DNA from: Namhaeicola litoreus
GTDB taxonomy: Bacteria; Bacteroidota; Bacteroidia; Flavobacteriales; Flavobacteriaceae
Length of the DNA: 64,000 nucleotides
Direction: 5' to 3'
Assembly: GCF_042679565.1 (NCBI RefSeq)
Contig: NZ_JBHTMY010000003.1
Coordinates: 1,364,001 to 1,428,000, forward strand
Of this stretch, positions 45,738-53,893 are shown one piece after another. Under the pieces are notes generated by a model. It had not been told where the DNA came from. It ran no database searches and saw nothing but the letters and a program-made list of their open reading frames with translations. The translations under genes and the position numbers were made by a program. Position 1 is the first letter of the stretch. Every line of letters begins with the position of its first letter.

Positions 45738-46283
45738 ATGGGAAAAAAAATAGAACATATTACTGCCGATCTTCAAGATTTTATAGAAAATCAAAAAATA
45801 TTCTTTGTTGGTACAGCATCCCGCGACGGAACAGTTAACGTATCTCCTAAAGGTACTGACTCATTAAGAGTGATTGGTAAGAATAAAATTGTTTGGTTGA
45901 ATTTGACAGGTAGTGGAAACGAAACTGCAGCGCATTTAATAAGGAATGATAGAATGACGATTATGTTTTGTGCTTTTGAAGGAAAACCATTGATTTTAAG
46001 GCTATATGGAAAAGCGAAAATTTACCATAAAAGGGATAGTGATTTTTACAAATATATAAGTTTATTCCCCGAAAATGTAGGTGGAAGACAAATAATCGAA
46101 ATGGACGTTGACTTAGTTCAAACTTCTTGCGGTTTAGCCGTACCATTAATGGATTTTAAAGAAGAACGAACAACATTAAATACTTGGGCAGAAAAACAAG
46201 GAAAGGACAAAATTGAGGAGTATTGGAAAAACAAAAATACTACAAGTATTGATGGATTTGAAACAAAAATTCTGGACGATTAA
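45738..46283 (+). CDS. Pyridoxamine 5'-phosphate oxidase family protein
   Basis: This 181-residue split-barrel flavin-binding protein contains the family core FFVGTASRDGTVNVSPKGTD, IVWLNLTGSGNETAAHL and MTIMFCAFEGKPLILRLYGK. The C-terminal EEYWKNKNTTSIDG is typical of the subgroup annotated as general FMN- or F420-binding PPOX proteins; true PdxH activity is not implied. It is followed after 33 bases by a VOC protein. The start is an ATG at 45738. Confidence 0.88.
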   Translation: MGKKIEHITADLQDFIENQKIFFVGTASRDGTVNVSPKGTDSLRVIGKNKIVWLNLTGSGNETAAHLIRNDRMTIMFCAFEGKPLILRLYGKAKIYHKRDSDFYKYISLFPENVGGRQIIEMDVDLVQTSCGLAVPLMDFKEERTTLNTWAEKQGKDKIEEYWKNKNTTSIDGFETKILDD

Positions 46284-46316
46284 GAACTAGCTAGAATAAG
46301 TTGTATAATTAAATGT

Positions 46317-46736
46317 ATGACAGGTAAAGAGGGTAAAATAGAAATTGAATTTTTGGACCACGTAGCAATTCGGGTTACAGATATGGAAGTCTCTGTTTCT
46401 TGGTACGAAAAAGTGTTGGGATTGAAACGTCATCAACTACCTGAATGGGGAGATTTTCCAATCTTTTTACGTTCTGGAAAATCGGGAATTGCATTGTTTC
46501 CTGCAACTATTGCAGATCCTAAACTTGACCCAACTTCAAAAAATGTAAAAATTGACCATTTCGCTTTTAGTGTGAATAAGGAAAATTTCGAAAAAGCAAT
46601 AAAGCGATACAGCGATTTGAACTTAGAATATGATATTCAGGACCATCATTACTTCAATTCTATTTACACGAAAGATCCAGATGGTCATACAGTTGAGCTA
46701 ACCACAATTAAAGTGAAGGAAAAAGATTTTTTTTAA
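46317..46736 (+). CDS. VOC/glyoxalase-family protein
   Basis: This is a 139-residue vicinal-oxygen-chelate fold protein with one glyoxalase domain. Motifs are FLDHVAIRVTDMEVSVSWYE at the N-terminus (metal His), KIDHFAFSV in the middle and DPDGHTVELTTIK at the end (metal Glu). It may be a lyase, isomerase or antibiotic-resistance type protein; the fold does not decide. It lies 33 bases behind the PPOX gene and is probably co-transcribed. Confidence 0.87.
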   Translation: MTGKEGKIEIEFLDHVAIRVTDMEVSVSWYEKVLGLKRHQLPEWGDFPIFLRSGKSGIALFPATIADPKLDPTSKNVKIDHFAFSVNKENFEKAIKRYSDLNLEYDIQDHHYFNSIYTKDPDGHTVELTTIKVKEKDFF

Positions 46737-46980
46737 CAAAAACTACACCGCAACGATACGATTAAGTATTAAGTCCATAGAAAACTAGGGTGAGCTTCTT
46801 TTTTAAGGGTTGGTCTTATAACAAATACTGTCAATTCATCCTTGATGAAGCCATGACAAAAGATGAAATAGTTGGCGTTGTATCTAGATTCTGAATGAGA
46901 ACTTAAACAGAAGTTGGGTCTGAGGAATTGATATGAAAAGAATGAGAATTGATATATTTACCTATTAATTGTAACAAATC
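46737..46980. other. Intergenic region with a weak coding-like fragment
   Basis: A 34-codon GTG frame at 46790-46894 encodes a plausible peptide with the segment CQFILDEAMTKDEIVGVVSR. It may be a fragment of a decayed gene. No RNA gene or strong terminator is seen. Confidence 0.3.
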
Positions 46981-47373
46981 ATGATTGCAGACATACTATC
47001 GGTTTTAGGTCTATTTGGCAATGCTTTAGAAAAAGTGATGACCAAAAAAGGTACCAGGCTCGAGAAAAAAATCACGGCAGTTGGCGATTTGCAAAAAGCA
47101 ATAAATGCGACTAAATCATACTTGGTGTCTTCGCATAAAAATTACAGCCCAAATTCCACCTTATCCAATTTATGGAATACGGCATTTGTTTCAATGGTTC
47201 CATTTGATAAGGTGCTAGCCAATCAATTGAGAGATAAAGGTAGATTTTGGAGTGATCCAAAAAGTTGGTTGAATAAACCATCTTCTATGGAACTGATTCC
47301 GGATCTTAAAGATCTGGATGAAAAATGTGAAGAGATGATGATAACCTTAAATTTTAGAATAACGAAAAGGTAG
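46981..47373 (+). CDS. Hypothetical protein of 130 residues
   Basis: I do not recognise this protein. The N-terminus is moderately hydrophobic (ADILSVLGLFGNALEKVM), followed by a basic, mostly helical part with KKITAVGDLQKAINATKSYL. The rest contains SNLWNTAFVSMVPF and a C-terminal acidic helix (PDLKDLDEKCEEMM). No signal peptide, metal site or repeats. It lies just before the degenerate repeats and the toxin-antitoxin genes, in a region with accessory character. Confidence 0.55.
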   Translation: MIADILSVLGLFGNALEKVMTKKGTRLEKKITAVGDLQKAINATKSYLVSSHKNYSPNSTLSNLWNTAFVSMVPFDKVLANQLRDKGRFWSDPKSWLNKPSSMELIPDLKDLDEKCEEMMITLNFRITKR

Positions 47374-47459
47374 AATCATCATCCACCTCATCTATTACTT
47401 TCATCTTTAAAATTTAGAATCTTATCAAGATGAACCTTCATATCCCCTGCTCCCACACG

Positions 47460-47563
47460 AAATGAAATTCAGCGAAGCTAAATGAAATTCAGCGTAGCTA
47501 AATCGCAGTTTCGACGAAGTCAAATCGAAGATTCAGCGTAGCTAAATGAAATTCAGCGAAACT
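47460..47563 (+). repeat. Five degenerate 20-22 base tandem repeats
   Basis: Units begin with AAAT at 47460, 47480, 47500, 47522 and 47544. The first, second and fifth read AAATGAAATTCAGCGNAGCT-like (one change in the last); the third and fourth carry CGCAG or CGAAG variants. The core AGCGAAGCT/AGCGTAGCT varies between units. The array lies about 210 bases upstream of the antitoxin gene. It does not look like CRISPR: there are no unique spacers. Confidence 0.85.
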
Positions 47564-47716
47564 AATGTATCTCGCTGTTTTAAGCATATCTACTATTTAA
47601 AAAAAAGATAAAATAAACTTTTTTACCTCTTTGATATACTTGTAAATAACTATTTTAGTGAGGATATAACACGTTGTAAACAATTACCCCAAATTATTCC
47701 CTCTAAACTTTATTTG

Positions 47717-47762
47717 TATATTTGTCGTTATGTAAAGTATAAATGTCGTACCTTTATATTTG
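47717..47762 (+). promoter_or_regulatory. Two TATATTTG boxes before the antitoxin gene
   Basis: TATATTTG at 47717-47724 and again at 47755-47762 match the Bacteroidota -7 motif TAnnTTTG. The upstream one lies 52 bases before the ATG at 47776 and is the better candidate promoter. No clear -33 box was seen for either. Confidence 0.4.
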
Positions 47763-47775
47763 TAAAATTATTCGC

Positions 47776-48267
47776 ATGGAGAAAACTTTAACATCTAAAA
47801 AAGAGAATAGTGAATTAAAAATATTCGTTAGACACTTTAAGAGAGGTAGAGACTTAAAGCCTAAAGAAATCACATATACTCGATTCTTAAGAGACAAATT
47901 GCTTGTTGCAAATGCAGTAAAAAGAGGTGTCCCTACAATTTTGTTTAGTGAAATTAAATCCAACTCTCCTTTTGATGACAAACAATGGTCCTCATTCTTA
48001 GATATAAACGTACGTACCCTACAGAGATATAAGAAAGAAAAATCACATATATTTAAGCAAATACAAAGCGAAAAAATATTTGAGCTTGCCGAAGTTGTTA
48101 GTTTAGGTAATGAAGTTTTTGACAGCCCTGAACATTTTATGATTTGGCTTAAAACACCTTCAATGGCTCTAGGGAATATTAAACCAATTGACTTATTAGA
48201 TTCATCTTACGGAAAAGATATTGTCATAGCTGAGTTAAACAGAATTGAACACGGAATTTTTGTTTAA
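47776..48267 (+). CDS. Xre/MbcA/ParS-type antitoxin (DUF2384)
   Basis: This 163-residue antitoxin of a Res-Xre module has an N-terminal helix-turn-helix-like Xre region (SSFLDINVRTLQRYKKEKSH near residues 75-95) and a C-terminal toxin-binding DUF2384 domain (FDSPEHFMIWLKTPSMALGN, PIDLLDSSYGKDIV). The ATG at 47776 is preferred over 47743. Its stop codon overlaps the toxin start (TAATG), the usual coupling in such pairs. It should repress its own promoter when bound to the toxin. Confidence 0.92.
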   Translation: MEKTLTSKKENSELKIFVRHFKRGRDLKPKEITYTRFLRDKLLVANAVKRGVPTILFSEIKSNSPFDDKQWSSFLDINVRTLQRYKKEKSHIFKQIQSEKIFELAEVVSLGNEVFDSPEHFMIWLKTPSMALGNIKPIDLLDSSYGKDIVIAELNRIEHGIFV

Positions 48268-48728
48268 TGATAGTTTACAGGTTAAGCCGTAAGAAATATA
48301 AAGATCAACTTTCAGGCTATGGTGCATCTCTAAATGGTCAAAGATGGAATTCAAAAGGTACTGAGGTAATTTATACTGCACAAACTAGAGCACTAGCAAA
48401 CAGTGAAGTTGCTGTACATATATCTTTGGGCATTTTACCAAGTGACTATCATATGGTAGAAATCGAAATCCCTAATTCTCTGAAAATATTAGACATCAAC
48501 GAAAAAGATCTTCCAAAAGGATGGAATTCTCTGCCCTCAAAACCTGAAAGTCAAAATATCGGGGATAAGTTTGTCAATGAAAATCAATATCCTGTTTTAA
48601 AAGTACCCAGTGTAGTTGTTAAAGGAGAGTTCAATTATATTCTAAACCCAAAACATTCAGATTTTTCTAAGATAAAAATAATAAATACTGAACCTTATCC
48701 ATTTGACCCTAGATACTTTAACAAGTAA
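48267..48728 (+). CDS. RES-domain toxin
   Basis: This 153-residue toxin of the RES family is known to be an NAD-degrading or ADP-ribosyltransferase-related enzyme that halts growth. Core features: Arg in IVYRLSRKKYK, the segment GASLNGQRWNSKGTEVIYTA, Glu in RALANSEVAVH and a later Ser region. Length is normal. Together with the gene directly upstream it makes a complete type II toxin-antitoxin system. No inactivating change is visible. Confidence 0.92.
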   Translation: MIVYRLSRKKYKDQLSGYGASLNGQRWNSKGTEVIYTAQTRALANSEVAVHISLGILPSDYHMVEIEIPNSLKILDINEKDLPKGWNSLPSKPESQNIGDKFVNENQYPVLKVPSVVVKGEFNYILNPKHSDFSKIKIINTEPYPFDPRYFNK

Positions 48729-48950
48729 ACAGTTTACAACACCGTTTATAATTAATTGTTGTTGAAATCTAGCCAGAAAATCAAGATTAAAACCAAATAA
48801 AAATTTAAAGGAAAATTTAGTTGTTCAGTCGCAGCAACTAATCATTAACAATACCATTGTGCTAAATTAGTAACAACCCGCTAACCTATGATATGATCGA
48901 GCCAATATGTACATTGTAAATTAAAGGTCTTGTGGTCATTTATGCGAGAT

Positions 48951-48975
48951 AGCCGCTTGCGGATTTAATAAATCC
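48951..48975. repeat. Two adjacent short palindromes before the DUF6090 gene
   Basis: CCGC-TT-GCGG (48953-48962) runs into GGATTTA-A-TAAATCC (48961-48975). The GC-rich core in an AT-rich intergenic region looks like a short interspersed repeat. It ends 12 bases before the DUF6090 ATG. Confidence 0.5.
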
Positions 48976-48987
48976 TTAAATTAGACA

Positions 48988-49782
48988 ATGATAAATTTTT
49001 TTAGACGAATCCGAAACGTGCCTGCCGGTAAGGCAGGAAAAATGGCTGATGATAATCGGCCACTCAAGTATGCGAGATATGCTGTTGGAGAAATTATTTT
49101 AGTCGTGATTGGAATTTTAATTGCACTTCAAATTAATAACTGGAATGAACAGCGGAAGGAACGCATTCAAGAAAAAATATTCCTTAAACGTTTTGATGCA
49201 GAGTTAAACACCAATCTGGAAAATATATTGACTGCAATTTCTCTAAATAAAAGTCGTATTCATCGTGCTGAATTTTTGTTGAGGACCATAAATAGACCAG
49301 AGCTGGTGTTAGATTCTTCTAGTTACTTTATGAAAAGCATAGAACATGCTGGTTATACCAACATCCCACTTATTTCAGACAATGCATTTGAAGAACTTAA
49401 ATCCAGTGGAAATCTTTCTCTAATTAGAAATGAGACGCTCAGGGCAGCACTCCAAAAATACTACTCTTGGACTACAAACGAGGGACAATATAATTTTCTC
49501 CAACAAGACATTCAGCTGAACTATTTTCACCTAAAACAAGGCATTTTTACAACCAGTCAGGTTATAGATATGGGTGATTATTTTATTTCCAAAAATTACA
49601 GTTCGACTGAGGCAAAAGAAACATTTGAACGCATGATGAACAAATCCGAATTTTTGAAGTTCATACCCTATATTATTCAAAACAAATTGATGGTTGGAAA
49701 TAGTTATGACTATATCCATGATCAGGCAAAGGCCTTAAAATTATTGCTAAAAGCAGAATTAGATAAAAAAAATGAGGATTGA
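48988..49782 (+). CDS. DUF6090 membrane protein
   Basis: This 264-residue protein belongs to the Bacteroidota DUF6090 family. There is one transmembrane helix near residues 33-52 (EIILVVIGILIALQINNW), followed by a soluble helical region beginning with NEQRKERIQEKIFLKRF. The N-terminal basic part (MINFFRRIR) is normal for the family, but residues 11-18 (NVPAGKAG) are extra and are encoded by a CCTGCC/GGCAGG hairpin inserted in frame. Function unknown. Confidence 0.85.
   Translation: MINFFRRIRNVPAGKAGKMADDNRPLKYARYAVGEIILVVIGILIALQINNWNEQRKERIQEKIFLKRFDAELNTNLENILTAISLNKSRIHRAEFLLRTINRPELVLDSSSYFMKSIEHAGYTNIPLISDNAFEELKSSGNLSLIRNETLRAALQKYYSWTTNEGQYNFLQQDIQLNYFHLKQGIFTTSQVIDMGDYFISKNYSSTEAKETFERMMNKSEFLKFIPYIIQNKLMVGNSYDYIHDQAKALKLLLKAELDKKNED
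49021..49037. repeat. CCTGCC-GGTAA-GGCAGG hairpin repeat inside the DUF6090 gene
   Basis: This perfect 6-base inverted repeat with a 5-base loop is GC-rich against an AT-rich background. It lies within codons 12-17 of DUF6090 and keeps the frame. It has the form of a short palindromic repetitive element. No other copy was noticed in this window. Confidence 0.75.
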
Positions 49783-49997
49783 AATTTGCAATAAAAGAGA
49801 ATTACATAATTCTTTTGAAAAATTAGACAAAGTTTCCTCATAGAGTGAAATTTCAAGAAATATCATATTTACGCTAAGGGCTCAATATTTCTGGTTATGA
49901 TTGGCATTTTGCGATTAAAAAGTCAGAAAACATTCATGTACAAAACCATTTAAAGGAATGCTAAGGAGGGTTAATTAGAACATATTTTTAAATTAAA

Positions 49998-50900
49998 ATG
50001 AATACTAAATTTTTTTCTACCTTATTTTTTTGGTTTCTGTTAATGGCATGCCAAGAAATAGTTTATTCGCAATCCGATTTTACAATTCAGGATATAAAGT
50101 TTGAAAGTCATGGAGTTATGATTGCAGGCTCAATTTTAACACCTAAAAACCCATTTGCAGCAGTTGTAATTGTTCATGGGTCTGACCCAGTAAAAAGAGA
50201 AATGGAGTTCGCTAAACGTCTTGCCAAAGAAGGAATTGCTGTATTGACATATGATAAACGTGGAGTTGGAGAATCTGGTGGTGTTTATGTAGGACCAACT
50301 GTTGGAACCAATAATATTGACATCTCTAATCTTAATTTACTATCGGACGATGTAAGTTCTGCAATAAATAAATTGCAAAAGTGTTTGGAAGCTAAAAAAA
50401 CACCGCTTGGGTTAGTTGGTTTCAGTCAAGCAGGATGGATTATACCAATTACGGCCAGCAAAAACCCACAAATAGAATTTATGGTTTTTTTTAGTTGTCC
50501 AACAATCACAACTTTAGAGCAACTCCGATTTCAGTTTTTTACGAATGGGAAAGATGATTTTTGGGAAAATCATACAGAAGCAGACGCTCGTGACCACACT
50601 AATAATGACCCAGATAGGTATCAATTCATGGCTACTGACCCAAAAAATTATCTGAACAATCTTTCAATTCCTGGACTTTGGCTTTTTGGTGAAAAGGATA
50701 TACAGATTCCTGTGAAGATGTGCATGGAGCAATTAAATACATTCAAAGTTCGGGGTAAACCTTTTGAATATACTTTATTTCCTGCGTTGGGACACAATAC
50801 GGCATCTGACAATGATACAACACCTTTTGATATTTCAATTCAATGGATAAAGCAGAAAACCTTGAACAAAAAATATAGCCATAGGAAAAAATCGAATTAG
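49998..50900 (+). CDS. Exported alpha/beta hydrolase
   Basis: This 300-residue serine hydrolase has a signal with a possible lipobox (LLMAC, Cys18). The alpha/beta fold motifs are AVVIVHGSDPVKREMEFAK (oxyanion region), YDKRGVGESGG, nucleophile Ser143 in GLVGFSQAGW, Asp in FGEKDIQIP and His in ALGHNTAS. It resembles dienelactone hydrolase- or acyl-ester-type enzymes. It is a single gene. Substrate unknown. Confidence 0.87.
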   Translation: MNTKFFSTLFFWFLLMACQEIVYSQSDFTIQDIKFESHGVMIAGSILTPKNPFAAVVIVHGSDPVKREMEFAKRLAKEGIAVLTYDKRGVGESGGVYVGPTVGTNNIDISNLNLLSDDVSSAINKLQKCLEAKKTPLGLVGFSQAGWIIPITASKNPQIEFMVFFSCPTITTLEQLRFQFFTNGKDDFWENHTEADARDHTNNDPDRYQFMATDPKNYLNNLSIPGLWLFGEKDIQIPVKMCMEQLNTFKVRGKPFEYTLFPALGHNTASDNDTTPFDISIQWIKQKTLNKKYSHRKKSN

Positions 50901-51074
50901 AATAATTAAAAAAACTGCATAAAACTTAGGCCTAAATTTATTGCCAGTACTTGCATCTTACGAAGATCCTTTCGAGTTATCTATTCGGTTTCAATTTGCT
51001 AATTTAGTTGTTGAAACACACAGTAAAATCATACAAAAAACCTTAGGCCACAACCTTTAAATTAGAAGACAAGC

Positions 51075-52004
51075 ATGATTAAAAATAGTTTAGCAATCAC
51101 ATTATTTATTGTAACAAACTGCCTATTGGCACAGGATAGAAATGAAGTTTCCCAATTTAGCAATAACTTAAATCAGTATCATAGTGTGCGTGATTTTAGT
51201 ATGTCTGAAAACGGAAATGAAGCATTTCTAACTATTCAAAGTCCCTTTCAAGAAATTTCTCAAATTGTCTATATCAAAAAGGAAAAAAATAAATGGTCAG
51301 AACCAAAATTGATGCCTTTTTCCGATTCATTTATGTATATGGAACCTTTTTTGACTGCAGATGGAAAGCGCTTATTTTTTGTTTCTGATAGACCTTTAAA
51401 CGATTCGATCAAGGTAAAAAAAGACTTTGATATTTGGTGTATTGAAAGAAATAACCAAGACGCAGAATGGTCTAAACCTAAGAACATAGGAAAACCAGTT
51501 AACTCGGACTTGGACGAATTTTATCCCTCAGTTAGTGAAAACGGAAACTTGTATTTCACAATGGTTGCACCTATTGGATTAGGAAAAGATGATATTTATT
51601 TTTGTAAATGGGATAATGGTAAATATGCGAACCCTGTGCTGTTAAGTGAAAGCATTAATAGTGCTGGTTATGAATTTAATGCCTTTATTTCAAAAGGAGA
51701 AGATTTTATATTATTTACGAAATACAATGAAAAAGATGGTTATGGTAGCGGTGATCTCTATATCTCAAAAAAGGATGCCTACGGAATGTGGGAAAATGCA
51801 AAAAACATAGGAGAGCCAATTAATACAAAATTTATGGAATATTGTCCGTTTTATGACGAGAAGAACGAAATACTATATTTTACAAGCAAAAGAAATGATA
51901 TTACGCCAAGAGCATTTAAAAATGTTTTGGATTTACAACGATATTTATCTGAAAGCAATAATGGTCTCAGTAAAATTTATATGACGAAATTTAAAATAGA
52001 ATAA
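51075..52004 (+). CDS. PD40/WD40-like beta-propeller exported protein
   Basis: This 309-residue protein has a signal peptide (about residues 1-18) and a series of WD40-like PD40 repeats of the TolB type. Examples are EPFLTADGKRLFFVSDRP, EFYPSVSENGNLYFTMV and YCPFYDEKNEILYFTSKR. These make a small propeller in the periplasm or at the surface. No enzyme domain is fused. It is a single gene bordered by 170 bases upstream and the decayed region downstream. Confidence 0.87.
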   Translation: MIKNSLAITLFIVTNCLLAQDRNEVSQFSNNLNQYHSVRDFSMSENGNEAFLTIQSPFQEISQIVYIKKEKNKWSEPKLMPFSDSFMYMEPFLTADGKRLFFVSDRPLNDSIKVKKDFDIWCIERNNQDAEWSKPKNIGKPVNSDLDEFYPSVSENGNLYFTMVAPIGLGKDDIYFCKWDNGKYANPVLLSESINSAGYEFNAFISKGEDFILFTKYNEKDGYGSGDLYISKKDAYGMWENAKNIGEPINTKFMEYCPFYDEKNEILYFTSKRNDITPRAFKNVLDLQRYLSESNNGLSKIYMTKFKIE

Positions 52005-52182
52005 AAACTGTCGCCCAAAAAGTTGCTTTATTTATTAGTTTCCCTAGCTATACTCTAACTGATCGAACTGACAAAAAAAATATTCAAGTCAATCAATCAG
52101 CTCAGGATTTATTTAATAACCTGTATAGTTATTTTAGGACGGGTCACTTAAGTAAAGCCCAAGAAATTGATCCATAGCTAGT

Positions 52183-52237
52183 GTATAGATGAAGTATGGA
52201 TAAAGTATGGATGGTGTATGGATAATGTATGAAAACA
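52183..52237 (+). repeat. Five 11-base tandem repeats (GTATGGATAAA-like)
   Basis: GTATAGAT at 52183 and GTATGGAT at 52194, 52205 and 52216, then GTATGAAA at 52227, are spaced exactly 11 bases apart. The register is kept while the 3-base spacers vary (GAA, AAA, GGT, AAT). Regular 11-base spacing puts the copies on the same face of the helix, as in iterons or multiple operator sites. They lie in the decayed region next to tRNA-Ser. Confidence 0.85.
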
Positions 52238-52316
52238 AATCCAAAAAACTCTAATAGCAATATGGAAAGAATATGTTAATATCCAAAAGACATACATATC
52301 TTTACAGTGAAGAGCG

Positions 52317-52448
52317 ATAGATACCCAAAAACTCTTCGCAGACATCAAAGTATCCCTTAAAAAAGAGAAGCATCATCTGCTCTACATCGAAGAATTTTGA
52401 ACCTATTTGGACCTCCCCAAACACGAAGTCACCGATAAGATTCGATAA
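52317..52448 (+). pseudogene. Remnant of a small coding sequence
   Basis: This 44-codon frame, in which codon 28 is an internal TGA stop (52398-52400), encodes a protein-like peptide. It reads IDTQKLFADIKVSLKKEK, HHLLYIEEF, stop, then TYLDLPKHEVTDKIR, ending at TAA. No start codon lies in frame, so the 5' end is lost or frame-shifted. A minus-strand ORF covering this region (52302-52517) has no recognisable features. I do not know the parent family; the helical, charged segment could be from a small DNA-binding or mobile-element protein. Confidence 0.35.
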
Positions 52449-52506
52449 AGAATAATCGGTCAAAACAAGAAGATTGTGGGGAGAGTATGGGAAAGATGAG
52501 TAAATA

Positions 52507-52547
52507 AAAAACCGCAAACAATTAAATATTAATCATTTACGGTTTTA
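52507..52547 (-). terminator. Intrinsic terminator of tRNA-Ser
   Basis: AAAACCG (52508-52514) pairs with CGGTTTT (52540-52546) with further imperfect pairing inside. Read on the minus strand the hairpin ends in a T run, directly downstream of the tRNA 3' end. Confidence 0.65.
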
Positions 52548-52549
52548 CT

Positions 52550-52637
52550 TGGCGGAGAAAGAGGGATTCGAACCCCCGGAGGTGTGACCCTCAACAGTTT
52601 TCAAGACTGCCGCATTCGACCACTCTGCCATTTCTCC
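52550..52637 (-). tRNA. tRNA-Ser (anticodon UGA)
   Basis: This 88-base type II tRNA reads on the minus strand from GGAGAAATGGCAGAGTGG. The anticodon loop is CTTGAAA, a long variable arm follows, the T arm GGGTTCGAATCCC is intact, the acceptor closes with TTTCTCC, and the discriminator G is followed by encoded CCA. The anticodon TGA reads serine codons UCA/UCG and others by wobble. It is transcribed convergently with the decayed segment. Confidence 0.97.
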
Positions 52638-52772
52638 AGGTCTAATTTGATTTCTCAAATGCGAGGGCAAATATACTACCTTTTTTGTTTTAGTAAAATA
52701 TTTTTATTCCTTTTTTTAGAATCATTTTAAATGAATTAAAAAACCAATATTTAAGCTACATTTGTTTCGGTT

Positions 52773-53528
52773 ATGATGTGGCATGAATACCTCCTCTTAT
52801 TAGTCATCGGCTTCGTTACGGGCATTATCAACACCATGGCCGGTGGAGGGTCGGTACTTACCTTGCCTCTACTCATATTTCTTGGGCTACCTCCAAATGT
52901 TGCAAATGGCACAAACCGTGTTGCTATTTTTATTCAAGGATTATCTACCGCTGCTGGTTTTAGATCAAAATCAATCAAAACTTTTCCTTTTAGTATATAT
53001 TTTGGCATCTCTGCTATGTTGGGCGCCATGATTGGTGCACAAATCGCTGTTGATATTAAAGAAGAGATCTTCAATAGAATCTTAGCCATCGTCATTATAT
53101 TGGTGGGGTTTTTTTTAGTGTTTCATAAAAATCGGGCAAAAGATTTCAATCTTGAAAGGTTGACAGGAAAATACCTTTGGTTAAGTATTATTGCATTCTT
53201 CTTTATAGGTATTTATGGAGGATTTATTCAAGCTGGAACAGGACTCATCATGTTAATGGTTTTATCGGGCATAAATCACTATGCACTTGTCAAAGCAAAT
53301 GCCATCAAAAACCTCGTAACTCTTGTGTTTAATATATCTGCCCTATCAATTTTTATTTTCAATGATAAAGTAAATTGGGAATACGGACTGATGCTTGCTG
53401 TTGGAACGGCTTTGGGCGGTTGGTTCACAAGTCGATGGTCGGTGAACAAAGGTGATGGTATTGTGAGAATATTTATGATCATCATGATCATTTTAATGGC
53501 TGTCAAACTTTGGTTCTTTAACGACTGA
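52773..53528 (+). CDS. TauE/SafE-family (TSUP) transporter
   Basis: This 251-residue inner-membrane protein has about eight transmembrane segments in two TSUP halves. Motifs are GFVTGIINTMAGGGSVLTLP and NGTNRVAIFIQG at the N-terminal half and GIYGGFIQAGTGLIMLMVL with KANAIKNLVTLVFN in the second. Family members export sulfite, sulfoacetate or other small organosulfur or carboxylate anions. Its 3' end overlaps the convergent acylphosphatase gene by 11 bases. A TACATTTG box (52757-52764) close to the ATG may be the -7 of a promoter with a very short leader. Confidence 0.9.
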   Translation: MMWHEYLLLLVIGFVTGIINTMAGGGSVLTLPLLIFLGLPPNVANGTNRVAIFIQGLSTAAGFRSKSIKTFPFSIYFGISAMLGAMIGAQIAVDIKEEIFNRILAIVIILVGFFLVFHKNRAKDFNLERLTGKYLWLSIIAFFFIGIYGGFIQAGTGLIMLMVLSGINHYALVKANAIKNLVTLVFNISALSIFIFNDKVNWEYGLMLAVGTALGGWFTSRWSVNKGDGIVRIFMIIMIILMAVKLWFFND

Positions 53529-53793
53529 TTTTAAAGTCTTCAAAATCCGAATATTTTTCTTCCTGAACGATTACCTCTAAAACTTTTGCTAAGGGTGGGC
53601 CTTCCTTCAGCAGATTAATAAACTTTTCAATTTTTATCATCTCTCCTTCCACTTCTACATAAACATTCCCGTTGTTGAGATTTTTTACAAAGCCTTTGAG
53701 ATCAAAACTAAGTGCATGGTCACTGGCAAATTTTCTGTACCATACTCCTTGAACTTTTCCTTTAACGATAATATTGAAATGCTTTTTCTCCAA
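53518..53793 (-). CDS. acyP: Acylphosphatase
   Basis: This 91-residue cytoplasmic enzyme hydrolyses acyl phosphates. The catalytic Arg lies in KVQGVWYRKFA and the catalytic Asn in GFVKNLNNGNVYVEVEG. The usual GVGFR is GVWYR here. In-frame start options are limited: TTG at 53793 is the only usual start codon after an upstream stop. The last 11 bases overlap the 3' end of the TauE/SafE gene. Confidence 0.92.
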   Translation of the reverse strand: MEKKHFNIIVKGKVQGVWYRKFASDHALSFDLKGFVKNLNNGNVYVEVEGEMIKIEKFINLLKEGPPLAKVLEVIVQEEKYSDFEDFKISR

Positions 53794-53840
53794 AATAATT
53801 CATTAAAACATCAAAATTAAACAATAGAGCTAAAGATCCA

Positions 53841-53869
53841 TTTCATTTTATCAAAATATTTTACCTTTG
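53841..53869 (+). promoter_or_regulatory. Candidate promoter of aroC
   Basis: TACCTTTG at 53862-53869 fits the Bacteroidota -7 box and TTTC at 53841-53844 is an acceptable -33 with 17 bases between. The aroC ATG follows 25 bases after the -7 box. Confidence 0.45.
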
Positions 53870-53893
53870 CCTTTCATTTTTTGAATCTTGAGA

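Noticed and set aside
47460..47563. CRISPR array
   Set aside because: The repeats are contiguous and degenerate with no unique spacers, and no cas genes are present.
52183..52237. Plasmid replication origin (iterons)
   Set aside because: Spacing is iteron-like, but there is no replication gene and the surroundings are chromosomal. Kept only as a repeat.
52302..52517. Minus-strand ORF of 71 codons near tRNA-Ser
   Set aside because: It has no recognisable features, and the plus strand of the same stretch gives a more protein-like, though broken, frame. Treated as a shadow.
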